From Pseudoxanthomonas mexicana (GTDB lineage Bacteria > Pseudomonadota > Gammaproteobacteria > Xanthomonadales > Xanthomonadaceae): 63,970 nucleotides of DNA. The notes under the pieces are model-generated. The model did not search any database. It saw nothing but the letters and a program-made list of their open reading frames with translations, and was not told the DNA's origin. Positions 41,877 to 54,103 of this stretch are shown piece after piece (positions within the stretch are counted from its first letter, which is position 1; each line of letters starts with the position of its first letter). The translations under genes were made by a program, and so were the position numbers. The stretch covers positions 1 through 63,970 of the forward strand of contig NZ_LSIF01000068.1 of assembly GCF_001556105.1 (NCBI RefSeq), read 5' to 3'.

Positions 41877-42404
41877 ATGAGCCAGGCCCTTACCGTCGCC
41901 CGTCCCTACGCCCGCGCCGCTTTCGCGACCGCGCAGGGCGAAGGCACCCTCGCTGCCTGGTCGCAGGCGCTGGGTTTCGCCGCGCACGCCGCGGCGGATC
42001 CGCGCGTGGCCGCGCTGCTGCCCAACCCGCGCCTGTCGCCTGCCGAAGCCGCCGCGCTGCTGGCACCGGAAGGTGCGGGCGAGTCGTTCTCGCGCTTCCT
42101 CGCCGTGCTCGCCGACGCGCGCCGCCTGGCGCAGCTGCCGGAGATCGCCGGCCTGTTCGAGGAGCTGCGGGCCGAGGCCGAGCGCATCGTCAAGGCCAAG
42201 GTCACCTCGGCGACGGCGTTGCCGGCTGCCGAGCTCGACCAGATCAAGGTTGCGCTGAAGAAGCGCTTCGGCCGCGAGGTCGAGGTCGAGACGGCGGTCG
42301 ACGCATCGCTGATCGGCGGCGCCGTGATCGATGCCGGCAGCGTGGTGATCGACGGCTCGCTGAAAGGCAAGCTGGCGCGCCTGCAGTCCGCGTTGACGCA
42401 CTGA
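41877..42404 (+). CDS. atpH: F0F1 ATP synthase subunit delta
   Basis: A 175-residue delta subunit linking the peripheral stalk to the top of F1. The N-terminal [16 protein letters not shown] and the C-terminal block [20 protein letters not shown] followed by [19 protein letters not shown] are the classic OSCP/delta conserved regions. It follows atpF by 17 bp and precedes atpA by 46 bp. Confidence 0.97.
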   Translation: MSQALTVARPYARAAFATAQGEGTLAAWSQALGFAAHAAADPRVAALLPNPRLSPAEAAALLAPEGAGESFSRFLAVLADARRLAQLPEIAGLFEELRAEAERIVKAKVTSATALPAAELDQIKVALKKRFGREVEVETAVDASLIGGAVIDAGSVVIDGSLKGKLARLQSALTH

Positions 42405-42450
42405 ATTCCCATTGAACCGCCGCGCGCAAGCCGGCACACAGGACTTACCC

Positions 42451-43998
<1,548 letters not shown>

Positions 43999-44002
43999 AC
44001 CC

Positions 44003-44054
44003 GTAGGGTGGGCCCCGGCCCACCGTTCGTAGGCAGGCGAGCCCCGGCTCGCCC
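44003..44054. repeat. Two REP-like palindromes between atpA and atpG
   Basis: GTAGGGTGGGCC-CC-GGCCCACC (palindrome 44007-44024) and GTAGGCAGGCGAGCC-CC-GGCTCGCC (palindrome 44036-44053). Both share the GTAGG head and a short GC-rich hairpin, so they look like degenerate members of one REP family. They lie inside the operon without a T-tract. Confidence 0.75.
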
Positions 44055-44081
44055 GACGAAGACGAAACAAGCGAGCGAAAG

Positions 44082-44945
44082 ATGGCAGGCGGACGCGAAA
44101 TCAAAACCAAGATCAAGAGCGTGCAGAACACCCGCAAGGTGACGCGCGCGCTCGAGATGGTCTCTGCCTCCAAGATCCGCAAGGCGCAGGAGCGCATGAA
44201 GACCTCGCGCCCGTACGCGCGCGCGATGAAGCAGGTGATCGGCCACCTGGCCCAGGCCAACACCGACTACCAGCACCCCTTCATGGTGGAGCGCAAGGAC
44301 GTCAAGCGCGTCGGCTTCATCATCGTGTCGTCCGACCGCGGCTTGGCCGGCGGCCTGAACAACAACCTGTTCCGCAAGATGCTGGGCGAGATCCGCCAGT
44401 GGAACGAGAAGGGCGTCGAGGTCGACGTGGTCACCATCGGCCAGAAGGCCTCGGTGTACTTCCGCCGGGTCAAGGTCAACATGCTGGCCAGCGTGTCGCA
44501 CCTGGGCGATGCGCCCAAGCTCGACCAGCTGATCGGCGTGATCAAGGTGATGCTGGACGCCTACACCGAAGGCAAGCTGGACCGCGTGTTCGTCGTCTAC
44601 AACGACTTCGTCAACACGATGACCCAGCGCGCCGCGTTCGACCAGCTGCTGCCGCTGCCGGCGGCGGAGACGCAGGTCGCGCACCACGACTGGGACTACA
44701 TCTACGAACCCGATGCCGAGACCGTGCTCGACCACGTGATCACGCGCTACATCGAGTCGCTGGTGTACCAGGCCGTGCTGGAGAACATCGCGTCCGAACA
44801 CGCGGCGCGCATGGTGGCCATGAAGGCCGCCAGCGACAACGCCAACAAGCTCATCGGTACCCTGCAGCTGGTCTACAACAAGGCCCGCCAGGCGGCGATC
44901 ACCCAGGAAATCTCCGAAATCGTCGGCGGCGCGGCGGCAGTCTGA
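44082..44945 (+). CDS. atpG: F0F1 ATP synthase subunit gamma
   Basis: A 287-residue gamma subunit, the rotor shaft. The N-terminal helix [20 protein letters not shown] and the C-terminal helix ending [20 protein letters not shown] form the coiled coil inside the alpha3beta3 hexamer; [13 protein letters not shown] marks the central fold. Separated from atpA by 83 bp containing REP-like palindromes. Confidence 0.98.
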   Translation: MAGGREIKTKIKSVQNTRKVTRALEMVSASKIRKAQERMKTSRPYARAMKQVIGHLAQANTDYQHPFMVERKDVKRVGFIIVSSDRGLAGGLNNNLFRKMLGEIRQWNEKGVEVDVVTIGQKASVYFRRVKVNMLASVSHLGDAPKLDQLIGVIKVMLDAYTEGKLDRVFVVYNDFVNTMTQRAAFDQLLPLPAAETQVAHHDWDYIYEPDAETVLDHVITRYIESLVYQAVLENIASEHAARMVAMKAASDNANKLIGTLQLVYNKARQAAITQEISEIVGGAAAV

Positions 44946-44972
44946 CGCGCTTCGTCACAAGAATTCATCTAG

Positions 44973-46391
<1,419 letters not shown>

Positions 46392-46399
46392 GCGCGTGA

Positions 46400-46453
46400 G
46401 GCGGGCTTCGGCCTGCCTTCGCGGCAATCCGTGGCGGGCCCAGGCCCGCCCTA
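46400..46453. repeat. REP-like palindromes between atpD and atpC
   Basis: A hairpin GGCGGGC-TTCG-GCCTGCC (46400-46417) and a palindrome GGCGGGCC-CA-GGCCCGCC followed by CTAC (46433-46453). The second is an inverted copy of the same repeat type found at 48848-48916 and related to the pair at 44003. Confidence 0.75.
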
Positions 46454-46471
46454 CACGGCAAAGAGAGTTCC

Positions 46472-46894
46472 ATGAGCACCATCCGTTGCGACATCGTCAG
46501 TGCCGAGCAGGAGATCTTCCACGGTGAAGCCACCCTGGTCGTCGCCACCGGCGAACTGGGCGAACTCGGCATCGCGCCGAAGCACGCGCCGCTGATCACC
46601 CGCCTCAAGCCGGGCAAGGTGGTGGTGACGCTCGCCAGTGGCGAGCAGCTGGACTTCGCCATTTCCGGCGGCATCCTGGAAGTGCAGCCGCAGGTCGTCA
46701 CCGTGCTGGCCGACACCGCGATCCGCGCGCAGGACATCGACGAAGCCTCGGTCCGCAAGGCCAAGGAAGAAGCCGAGCGCATCCTGTCCAAGCAGGACCC
46801 GAAGATGAGCGTGGAAGAAGCCCAGGCCCAACTGGCCATGAGCATCGCCCAGCTCAGCGCGCTGGAGCGCCTGCGCAAGAACCTCAAGCACTGA
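46472..46894 (+). CDS. atpC: F0F1 ATP synthase subunit epsilon
   Basis: A 140-residue epsilon subunit: N-terminal beta sandwich ([20 protein letters not shown], then [19 protein letters not shown]) and a C-terminal helical hairpin (about 90-140) that inhibits ATP hydrolysis. It is the last gene of the operon, preceded by GAGAG as ribosome site and followed by a strong terminator. Confidence 0.98.
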   Translation: MSTIRCDIVSAEQEIFHGEATLVVATGELGELGIAPKHAPLITRLKPGKVVVTLASGEQLDFAISGGILEVQPQVVTVLADTAIRAQDIDEASVRKAKEEAERILSKQDPKMSVEEAQAQLAMSIAQLSALERLRKNLKH

Positions 46895-46918
46895 GGTCCA
46901 TCGCCTTCGCTTCATCGG

Positions 46919-46947
46919 AACGCCGGCCTCGTGCCGGCGTTTTCGTT
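46919..46947 (+). terminator. Intrinsic terminator of the atp operon
   Basis: A 9-bp perfect stem AACGCCGGC/GCCGGCGTT with loop CTCGT followed by TTCGTTTC. It lies 24 bp after the atpC stop and before the convergent gtrA-like gene. Confidence 0.88.
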
Positions 46948-46954
46948 TCCGGGG

Positions 46955-47359
46955 TCAGCGATAGACCACGTGCCGCCACAGGAAGAACGCGACCACCGCG
47001 AGCGCACCTTCCACCAGCGGCTTGGCCAGCCAGGCATGCGCAAGCCCCAGCGTCCCGGCGACCCAAGTCACGGCCAGCGTGCTGACGACGGTCAAGGGGA
47101 TCCAGACCAGCAGGAACTTGGCGAACCGCCACCAGCCCAGTCGCGCGTTGCCCGCCTGCGCAAACGTCACCCGCCCGTTCAACCAGAAGCCGAGCAGCGC
47201 CCCACCGATGCGGCCGGCGAGGTTGGCGGGTGCCACGGCCACTCCAAGCGCAGTCAGCGCCACGAACAGCAGCCAGTCCAGCAGCAGTTGCAGCAGGCCG
47301 ACCACGACATAGTGGCCGCCCTGGCGGAACAGCGTGTGGCGAGGGGCGGGGTGCGTCAT
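46955..47359 (-). CDS. GtrA-family membrane protein
   Basis: A 134-residue protein with four membrane helices, typical of the GtrA/DPMS family: [20 protein letters not shown] as first helix, [20 protein letters not shown] with the conserved Asn/Gly/Phe cluster, and a C-terminal [13 protein letters not shown]. GtrA proteins are thought to flip undecaprenyl-phosphate-linked sugars for O-antigen or cell-wall glycan glycosylation, but no GtrB-like glycosyltransferase is adjacent. It is convergent with the atp operon and diverges from glmU. Confidence 0.92.
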   Translation of the reverse strand: MTHPAPRHTLFRQGGHYVVVGLLQLLLDWLLFVALTALGVAVAPANLAGRIGGALLGFWLNGRVTFAQAGNARLGWWRFAKFLLVWIPLTVVSTLAVTWVAGTLGLAHAWLAKPLVEGALAVVAFFLWRHVVYR

Positions 47360-47478
47360 GCGTGCATGTTACTCGTGGCCACTGCGCCGCGTGGCACGCT
47401 CCCGCCGCGATCTGCGTTCCAGAGGGGAGTTGCTACCATGCAACGTCCTCGCGCCATCGAATTCATCAGGGAATCCGC

Positions 47479-48846
47479 ATGAAGCCACTCCACGTCGTCA
47501 TCCTCGCCGCCGGCGAAGGCAAGCGCATGAAGTCCGCGCTGCCCAAGGTGCTGCAGCCCATCGCCGGAAGGCCGATGCTGGGGCACGTGATCGATGCGGC
47601 GCGTGCGCTGTCGCCGGCCGGCGTGCACGTCGTCTACGGGCACGGTGGCGACCAGGTGCAGGCGGCGTTCGCCGACCAGGGCGACCTGCACTGGGCGCAC
47701 CAGGCGCAGCAACTGGGCACCGGCCATGCGGTGGCTCAGGCGACGCCGGAGATTCCCGACGGTGCGCGCGTGCTGGTGCTGTACGGCGACGTGCCGCTGA
47801 CCCGCAGCGAAACGCTGCAGCGGCTGCTGGACGCGCCGGGTCGTCTGGCCGTCCTGGTCGCCGAGCCGGTCGATCCCTCAGGTTACGGACGCATCGTGCG
47901 CGACGAAGCGGGTCGCGTGGCGGCGATCGTCGAACACAAGGACGCGGACGAGGAACAGCGCCGCATCCGCACCATCAACACCGGGATCATCGCCGCCGAC
48001 GGCAGCGCGCTGAAGGGCTGGCTGGCGCGCCTGTCCAACGTGAACGCACAGGGCGAGTACTACCTCACCGACGTGTTCGCGATGGCGGCGGAAGAATTCA
48101 CCCCGGCGGAAATGGTGCTGGTCGGCGAGCCGATCGAAGCGGAAGGCGCCAACGACCCCTGGCAGCTGTCGCAGCTTGAGCGTGCCTACCAGCTGCGTGC
48201 CGCGCGCGCGCTGTGTACACAGGGCGCGCGCCTGATCGATCCCGCGCGTTTCGACCAGCGTGGCACGGTGACCGTCGGTCGCGATGTGCAGATCGATGTC
48301 GACGTGGTGCTGGAAGGCAAGGTCGAGCTGGGCGACGGCGTGGTCATCGGCCCGTTCTGCCGCCTCAAGGACGTGAAACTGGGTGCCGGTACGCAGGTGC
48401 GTGCGCATTGCGATCTCGAAGGCGTCGTCAGCGATGGTGCCGCTCTGATCGGTCCTTATGCGCGCCTGCGCCCCGGCACGCAGCTGGCCGACGGCGTGCA
48501 CGTCGGCAACTTCGTCGAGACCAAGAACGCGCGCATCGGCGTCGGCAGCAAGGCCAATCACCTGACCTACCTCGGCGACACCGTGATCGGTAGCGGCACC
48601 AACATCGGCGCCGGCACCATCACCTGCAACTATGACGGTGTGAACAAGTTCGTGACGACGATCGGCGACCGCGTGTTCGTCGGCTCCAACTCGTCGCTGG
48701 TCGCGCCGGTGACGCTGGCCGATGGCGCGACGATCGGCGCAGGCTCGGTGATCTCGAAGCATGCGCCGGCCGATACGCTCACCGTCGCGCGCGCGCGTCA
48801 GGTCAGCATCGAAGGCTGGCAGCGGCCGGTGAAGCAGCCGAAGTGA
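47479..48846 (+). CDS. glmU: Bifunctional UDP-GlcNAc pyrophosphorylase / GlcN-1-P acetyltransferase
   Basis: A 455-residue GlmU. The N-terminal uridyltransferase domain (1-about 228) has [20 protein letters not shown]; the C-terminal left-handed beta helix (about 250-455) has hexapeptide repeats and the acetyltransferase active-site region [19 protein letters not shown] and [11 protein letters not shown]. It makes UDP-N-acetylglucosamine for peptidoglycan and LPS. The start at 47479 has the site AGGGAA. Glutamine amidotransferase glmS, the first enzyme of the pathway, is 9 kb away in the same window. Confidence 0.98.
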   Translation: MKPLHVVILAAGEGKRMKSALPKVLQPIAGRPMLGHVIDAARALSPAGVHVVYGHGGDQVQAAFADQGDLHWAHQAQQLGTGHAVAQATPEIPDGARVLVLYGDVPLTRSETLQRLLDAPGRLAVLVAEPVDPSGYGRIVRDEAGRVAAIVEHKDADEEQRRIRTINTGIIAADGSALKGWLARLSNVNAQGEYYLTDVFAMAAEEFTPAEMVLVGEPIEAEGANDPWQLSQLERAYQLRAARALCTQGARLIDPARFDQRGTVTVGRDVQIDVDVVLEGKVELGDGVVIGPFCRLKDVKLGAGTQVRAHCDLEGVVSDGAALIGPYARLRPGTQLADGVHVGNFVETKNARIGVGSKANHLTYLGDTVIGSGTNIGAGTITCNYDGVNKFVTTIGDRVFVGSNSSLVAPVTLADGATIGAGSVISKHAPADTLTVARARQVSIEGWQRPVKQPK

Positions 48847-48847
48847 G

Positions 48848-48916
48848 GTAGGGCGGGCCTTGGCCCGCCACGCTTGCCGGATCAGATCGACGGCGGCGGG
48901 CCAAGGCCCGCCCTAC
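48848..48916. repeat. Inverted REP pair after glmU
   Basis: Two GC-rich palindromes, GGCGGGCC-TT-GGCCCGCC (48852-48869) and GGCGGGCC-AA-GGCCCGCC (48895-48912), with GTAGG/CCTAC heads pointing outwards; the 22-bp units at 48848-48869 and 48895-48916 are perfect inverse copies. They lie between the convergent 3' ends of glmU and the histidine kinase gene (which ends at 48913) and could together act as a bidirectional 3' structure. Confidence 0.85.
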
Positions 48917-50244
48917 GTGGTCTCGGGCAGCTGGATCGACACGCACAGCCCGCCGCCCTCGCGGTTGTGCAACGACAGCCGGCCGCCGTGGGCCTCGATG
49001 ATTTCGCGGGTCAGCGCCAGGCCCAGGCCGGTGCCGTTGCGCTTGGTGGAATAGAACGGCACCAGCGCGTTCTGCAACACCGCATCGTTCATGCCGGTGC
49101 CACGGTCCATCACCTCGATGCGCAGCCAGCCGGGCAGGCGGTTCAGTCGCACCGACACGCCATCGGGCGTTGTGCCGGACTCGTGTGCGTTCTTCAACAG
49201 ATTGAGCAGCGCCTGCTCCAGCTGCGGGATGTCGATGCGGCCATCGATCTCGGTTTCCGCCATCACCAGCTCGAAGCCGATCTGCCGTTGCAGGCCTTCG
49301 AAGAAGGCGCGCCAGTGCACCGTCTGCAGTTGCGGCGACGGCAGCTTGGCGAAGCGGGCGTAACCGCGGATGAAACCTTCCAGGTGGCGCGCGCGGTCCT
49401 CGATGGTGCCGAAGACCTCTTCCAGTCGCTCATGGCGTCCACGACGCACCAGCTCCGCGCCCGAATGCGCGAGCGAGGCCACCGGTGCCAGCGAGTTGTT
49501 GAGTTCGTGGCTGATGACGCGGATGACCTTCTTCCACGTCATCACTTCCTGCCGGCGGAGTTCGCTGGTCAGCAGTCGCAGCAGCAGCAACTCATGCGGA
49601 CGCCCGTTGAGGCGGAAGCTGCGACGCGCAAGGTGGTACACCTGCTCTTCGCCATCTTCCTCTTCGCTGCCGATGGCGAACAGGCTGTCGCCACCGCGTG
49701 CGAGCGCTTCGCGCATCTCGACCGGGGCGGATTCGATCAGCGCCTCGTAGTCCTGGCCTTCCAGTTTCCAGCCGCTGTGCAGCAGCTTGCGCGCGGCCAC
49801 GTTGGCGAAGATCACCCGGCGGACGCCATCGCCGCCGGGCGCGACCAGCAGCATGGCGACGGGGGTGTTCTGCACCATGGTGTCGAGCAGCAACTCGCGT
49901 TCGACCAGGCTCAGGCGCTGTTCCCGCAGCACGTCGCCCAATGAGGCATGAGCCTGCACCAGTTCCGCGAGTTCGTCGTTGCCGCGCCAATGGATGCCGA
50001 AGTTGTATTCGCCGTCGCGATAGCTGTTGACGCTGCCGGCCAACGCGCGGAACAGCGAGTACGTGCTGCGCAGACCGCGGCGGATCGCCCACATCGCCAG
50101 CGGCAGGACCACGATGGCGGAAACCAGCACGGCGACGACATCGCTGCCGATCCAGTGCGACAGCAGCACTGGCAGCACCACGGCCAGCGCCAGCAGCGGC
50201 AGCAGCCAGGACAGCACGCGGCCGGCAAGCGAACGACGGATCAT
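48913..50244 (-). CDS. Sensor histidine kinase of the export operon
   Basis: A 443-residue membrane kinase: two N-terminal helices (about 11-30 and 35-54) with a very short periplasmic loop, a HAMP-like segment, a PAS-like region (about 115-225) and the kinase core with H-box VISHELNNSLAPV (His246), N-box LLNLLKNAHES, G1 DRGTGMN, F-box FYSTK and G2 GTGLGLAL. The near absence of a periplasmic domain suggests intramembrane sensing. It is the last gene of the operon, its ATG overlapping the response regulator stop (ATGA); its own stop falls inside the REP pair. Confidence 0.95.
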   Translation of the reverse strand: MIRRSLAGRVLSWLLPLLALAVVLPVLLSHWIGSDVVAVLVSAIVVLPLAMWAIRRGLRSTYSLFRALAGSVNSYRDGEYNFGIHWRGNDELAELVQAHASLGDVLREQRLSLVERELLLDTMVQNTPVAMLLVAPGGDGVRRVIFANVAARKLLHSGWKLEGQDYEALIESAPVEMREALARGGDSLFAIGSEEEDGEEQVYHLARRSFRLNGRPHELLLLRLLTSELRRQEVMTWKKVIRVISHELNNSLAPVASLAHSGAELVRRGRHERLEEVFGTIEDRARHLEGFIRGYARFAKLPSPQLQTVHWRAFFEGLQRQIGFELVMAETEIDGRIDIPQLEQALLNLLKNAHESGTTPDGVSVRLNRLPGWLRIEVMDRGTGMNDAVLQNALVPFYSTKRNGTGLGLALTREIIEAHGGRLSLHNREGGGLCVSIQLPETT

Positions 50245-51578
50245 GGTGCCTTGATGCCGAACCGTTCCATGCGCCGGTACAGCGCCTGACGGCTCATGCC
50301 GAGGTCGGCGGCAGCCTGCGCGATGACGCCACCGGCGCGCGCGATGGCGGTTTCGATGTCGGCACGTTCCGGCTCCGCGATGACCGCGCTGCGCACCGGT
50401 GCGGGACGCGGCAGGTTGAGGTCGGCGGCTTCGATGCGTTCGCCCATCGCCAGCAGGCCGGCCCGCTGGATGACGTTGCGCAGTTCGCGCACGTTGCCTG
50501 GCCAGGCGTGGCGCAGCAGCGCGGCGCGCGCGCTTTCGGCCAGCGGCTTGTCGGCCGGGCGGAAACGCTCGGCCAGCGGCAGGATGTCGCCGGGACGCTC
50601 GGCCAGCGGCGGCAGCGCGAGTTCGATCGCGTTGAGGCGGTAGTAGAGGTCTTCGCGGAAGCTGCCATCGCGGATCATCGCGGGCAGGTCGGCGTTGGTC
50701 GCGCTGATCACGCGCACCGTCACGTGCCGCTCGCGGTTGGAGCCGAGGCGCTCGAAGCGTCCCGTCTCCAGCACGCGCAGCAGCTTCATCTGTCCGGTCA
50801 GCGGCAGGTTGCCGATCTCGTCCAGGAACAGCGTGCCGCCATCGGCGGCCTCGAACTTGCCTTCGCGTGCCTTGTTGGCGCCGGTGTACGCGCCGGCGTC
50901 GGCACCGAACAGTTCCGCTTCGATCAGCTCCGACGGCAGCGCGCCGCAGTTGAGCGTGACGAACGCGCCGGATCGGACGCTGGAGTTGGCCTGGATGATC
51001 TCGGCGATCTTTTCCTTGCCCGCGCCATTCGGGCCGGTGATCAGCACCGGCAGGTCCGAACGCGCGACCTGGCAGGCGAGCGCGACCACGCGTTCGCTCG
51101 CGGGATCCTCGAACACCAGGTTGCGCAGGTCGTACTTGCTGGAGAGCTGGTCGCGGCCACGACGCTCGCGGCTGCGGCGACGTTCCAGTTCGCTGCGCGC
51201 CTCGGCGAGTTCGAGCAATGTGTTGACCGTGGCGAGCAGCTTGCGGTCGTCCCACGGTTTTGCGACGTAGTCGGCGGCACCCGCCTTCACCAGGTTCACC
51301 GCGACCTCGAGATGCGTCCACGCGGTCAGCAGGATCACCGGCATGTCCGGCCACTGCGCGCGGATGTCGGCGAAGAGCTGCTCGCCCTCCGCACCCGACG
51401 TGGTGTCCTGGGTGAAGTTCATGTCCTGGATGACCAGGTCGACGTGCTGCTCGCGCAGCAGCGCGAGGCCGGCGTCGGGCGACTCGGCATGCAGCGTGTC
51501 GATGTCGTGCAGCGAGAACAGCACGTTCAGGGCCGTGCTGACGGCCAGGTTGTCGTCGATGACGAGGATGGTGGACAT
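50241..51578 (-). CDS. Sigma-54-dependent response regulator (NtrC family)
   Basis: A 445-residue enhancer-binding protein: receiver domain (1-120, phosphoacceptor Asp52 in VIQDMNF, Lys107 in AKPWD), AAA+ domain with Walker A GPNGAGKE (182-189), the sigma-54 contact loop GAYTGA (229-234, in place of GAFTGA), Walker B GTLFLDEIG (248-256), RPGDILPL and WPGNVRELRN, and a C-terminal Fis-type HTH (AAADLGMSRQALYRRMERFG). It lies three bases downstream of a permease gene and overlaps the kinase gene. A sigma-54 promoter and TGTCC/GGACA half-sites upstream of the operon are its likely targets. Confidence 0.96.
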   Translation of the reverse strand: MSTILVIDDNLAVSTALNVLFSLHDIDTLHAESPDAGLALLREQHVDLVIQDMNFTQDTTSGAEGEQLFADIRAQWPDMPVILLTAWTHLEVAVNLVKAGAADYVAKPWDDRKLLATVNTLLELAEARSELERRRSRERRGRDQLSSKYDLRNLVFEDPASERVVALACQVARSDLPVLITGPNGAGKEKIAEIIQANSSVRSGAFVTLNCGALPSELIEAELFGADAGAYTGANKAREGKFEAADGGTLFLDEIGNLPLTGQMKLLRVLETGRFERLGSNRERHVTVRVISATNADLPAMIRDGSFREDLYYRLNAIELALPPLAERPGDILPLAERFRPADKPLAESARAALLRHAWPGNVRELRNVIQRAGLLAMGERIEAADLNLPRPAPVRSAVIAEPERADIETAIARAGGVIAQAAADLGMSRQALYRRMERFGIKAP

Positions 51579-51581
51579 GCG

Positions 51582-52793
51582 CTATAGCCTAACCGAAGGG
51601 CTGCGGCTGACGAGATGCGGAGGGATGCGTCGCGTCAGTCGGACAGGCCACGCGGCGGCGGACTGCACGGCCACGATGGTCCACAAGGCGATGGCCGCGA
51701 GCGATGCCGCCGACGGTGCGGACGGACTCCACGTTGGCAGCAGCCGTGGCAGCGGCCAGGCTGCACCTGCGCCGAGGGCCGACGCGATGGCGGCGAGGAG
51801 CAGGTATTCGCAGCGCAGCCGGCGGGCCAGCTGCAGGGTGGTCGCGCCGAAGGCACGACGCAGGCTGAACTCCTGGGTGTGTTCCTGGATCCAGCGGTGG
51901 CCGCCCAGCATCAGCATGCCCAGGGTCAGCAGCCACCATGCGACGGATACCGCCAGCGATGCGCGGGCGCGCTGCTGGACATCCTTTGAGGCGCGCTCGC
52001 GCAAGCTGGAAATGGCCTGCGGTGCCGGGACGACGGCGTCGGCATACGCGCCTTTCAGGGCGGCGTGCATGCGTGCCGATACGATGTCGGCGTTGCCCGT
52101 GTAGCGGACGAGGAAGTGGGCCTCATCGGCGCGCGTCATGCGGACCGGCAGCACGAGGACGGTGCCGTCGCGGCGGTGCGCGCTGGCGGGCAGGGGCATC
52201 CGGTCGATCACGCCGATGACGTGCAGCCGTTTGCCCGGCAACATCTGCAAGGTCCTACCCAGCGGATCGGTGGCACCGTACAGGCGCCCGGCAAGCGCGG
52301 CCGAGAGGATGACGGGCGCCGGGTCCGCATGCAGGCGCTGCTGGTCACCCGTGTAGTCCTGGTAGTCCGTTGTCGCGAATGCACGACCGCGTGAGAGCGT
52401 GATGCCGAACGTGGCGAGAAAACTCTCGTCGGCCAGATACGTCGAGACCAGAGGGCGCGATGCGGGAGCCTCGTCCGCCCACACGTGGACGCTCCACGCG
52501 CTGTTGCCGTAGGGCGCCTGGTTGGTTGTGGTCGCCGCCTGCACGCCGGGGACGGCGCGCAGCACCCGCAGGACGTCGGCGGTATCGACGTGGGTGCCGG
52601 GCTTCGTCTGCAGCCACGGCACGAGTAGCAGGTTCTTCTCGTTGATGCCGCTGGGGCTGCTGCGCCTCGCCTGCGATGCCTCCATGGCCTGCCACGCGTG
52701 CAGGCACAGCACCACGCCGATCGCCAGTTGCAGCGCGAGCAGCCAGGTGCCCGCGCGCGGCCGGCCCAGCAGCAGGAACGGGGAAGACGGCAT
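51582..52793 (-). CDS. MacB/FtsX-type ABC permease, third of the operon
   Basis: A 403-residue permease, topologically one N-terminal helix (about 14-32), a periplasmic MacB-PCD-like domain (about 50-265) and three C-terminal helices with the FtsX-like segment QEFSLRRAFGATTLQLARRL. It is more divergent than the other two permeases: its N-terminus is short and the periplasmic domain is reduced. The start at 52793 (MPSSPFLLLG) is plausible; an ATG at 52817 adds eight residues. It lies between the second permease and the regulator genes. Confidence 0.87.
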   Translation of the reverse strand: MPSSPFLLLGRPRAGTWLLALQLAIGVVLCLHAWQAMEASQARRSSPSGINEKNLLLVPWLQTKPGTHVDTADVLRVLRAVPGVQAATTTNQAPYGNSAWSVHVWADEAPASRPLVSTYLADESFLATFGITLSRGRAFATTDYQDYTGDQQRLHADPAPVILSAALAGRLYGATDPLGRTLQMLPGKRLHVIGVIDRMPLPASAHRRDGTVLVLPVRMTRADEAHFLVRYTGNADIVSARMHAALKGAYADAVVPAPQAISSLRERASKDVQQRARASLAVSVAWWLLTLGMLMLGGHRWIQEHTQEFSLRRAFGATTLQLARRLRCEYLLLAAIASALGAGAAWPLPRLLPTWSPSAPSAASLAAIALWTIVAVQSAAAWPVRLTRRIPPHLVSRSPSVRL

Positions 52794-52856
52794 CGGCCTC
52801 TCCGATGGACCGCGCACGCCAGAGGGCGTGCACGGTGGCGGACGGGCGGAGAACGG

Positions 52857-54080
52857 TCAGGCGGTGCGCGTCGCCACGGCCGGCGGCACCGACGCGGCCT
52901 TGCGCGCCGGTCCGTATACGGCGACCTGGCCGAGCAGCCACAGCAGCACGGCGCCGACCGGCAGGTACAGCAGCGGCAGGCGCGGCAGTTCGTACTTGCC
53001 CATCAGCAACTGGTTGATGCCGTACGCCAGGATCATGCCGATGACGATGCCGATGGTCGCCAGCAGGAAGTTCTCGGTCTGGAAGTAGCGCAGGATCTGA
53101 CCCTTCGTCGCACCCAACGCCCGGCGGATGCCGATCTGCTTGGTGCGCTGCTGCACCCAGAAGCTGGCCAGGCCGACGATGCCCAACGCGGTGACGACCA
53201 GCAGCGAGACGATGACGGTCAGCAGCAGCCAGGCCATCGCACGGTCGCCGCGGTAGTAGTCGCTCATGATCTGGGAGAACGTGCCTTCGCGCAGGATCAG
53301 CCGGCGCGCGCTGTTCTTCTCCAGCGTGGCGATCGCCGCCTTCTGCACTTCATCACGACGGTCCGGTGAGGTGCGCAGCACGAACGTACCCATGGTGATG
53401 TCCTTCGCCGGCAGGATCATCGTGTAGCCGGCTTCCGCGGGGCCGCCGTTGTCGTTGGTGCGGATCAGGCGCTCGACCACGCCGACCACGCGGTGCGGCA
53501 CGTTGTCGGCGTTCCAGGAGATGATGTTCTTGCCGATCGCGCTCTCACCCGGGAACAGCTTGTTTGCCAGTTCCCGGCTGATGATCACGGACGGCATCAT
53601 GACCTTCGCGTTCTGCTTGTTCATCTCCGTCCAGTTGGAGTACTCGTCCGGCGTGAAGTCGCGACCTTCGGCCAACCGCAGGCCCAGCGTGTCGATCACC
53701 GCATCGCCCAGGTAGACGTTCGCCTGCGCGGTGGGGCGCTCCTGGTCCGGCACCAGCTGGATCGAGGTATTCCACGACGAGTTGTCGAACGGCACGTGGT
53801 TGATGCTGCCGGCGGCCTGGACGCCCGGCAGCGCGCGCAGGCTGGCGACGTCTTGCTTCACCAACGCGTCGGCATCGGGGTTCTCGCCGAGGTTGCCCAT
53901 GCTGATGCGCACGATCTCCTCGTTGGCCATGCCGGTCGGGCGGTCGATGCGCTCGAGCCGCTGCGTGATCAGGAAGACCGCGTTGCAGATGATGGCGCAC
54001 GACAGCGCCACTTCCAGCACGATCAGTGCGGCGGCCGTCTTGTGGCGGGCCAGGGTGGAAAGAATGGGGCGGATGTCCAT
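52857..54080 (-). CDS. MacB/FtsX-type ABC permease, second of the operon
   Basis: A 407-residue permease of the type VII ABC family: first helix TAAALIVLEVALSCAIICNA, periplasmic MacB-PCD domain (about 45-280, with LPGVQAAGSINHVPF and LGLRLAEGRDF), and three C-terminal helices containing RTKQIGIRRALGATKGQILR, the FtsX coupling region. These proteins couple cytoplasmic ATP hydrolysis to periplasmic movement, here presumably with the HlyD-type adaptor encoded upstream. It follows the first permease by 23 bp. Confidence 0.92.
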   Translation of the reverse strand: MDIRPILSTLARHKTAAALIVLEVALSCAIICNAVFLITQRLERIDRPTGMANEEIVRISMGNLGENPDADALVKQDVASLRALPGVQAAGSINHVPFDNSSWNTSIQLVPDQERPTAQANVYLGDAVIDTLGLRLAEGRDFTPDEYSNWTEMNKQNAKVMMPSVIISRELANKLFPGESAIGKNIISWNADNVPHRVVGVVERLIRTNDNGGPAEAGYTMILPAKDITMGTFVLRTSPDRRDEVQKAAIATLEKNSARRLILREGTFSQIMSDYYRGDRAMAWLLLTVIVSLLVVTALGIVGLASFWVQQRTKQIGIRRALGATKGQILRYFQTENFLLATIGIVIGMILAYGINQLLMGKYELPRLPLLYLPVGAVLLWLLGQVAVYGPARKAASVPPAVATRTA

Positions 54081-54103
54081 GACGTGCCTCTTGGATGGAT
54101 GGG

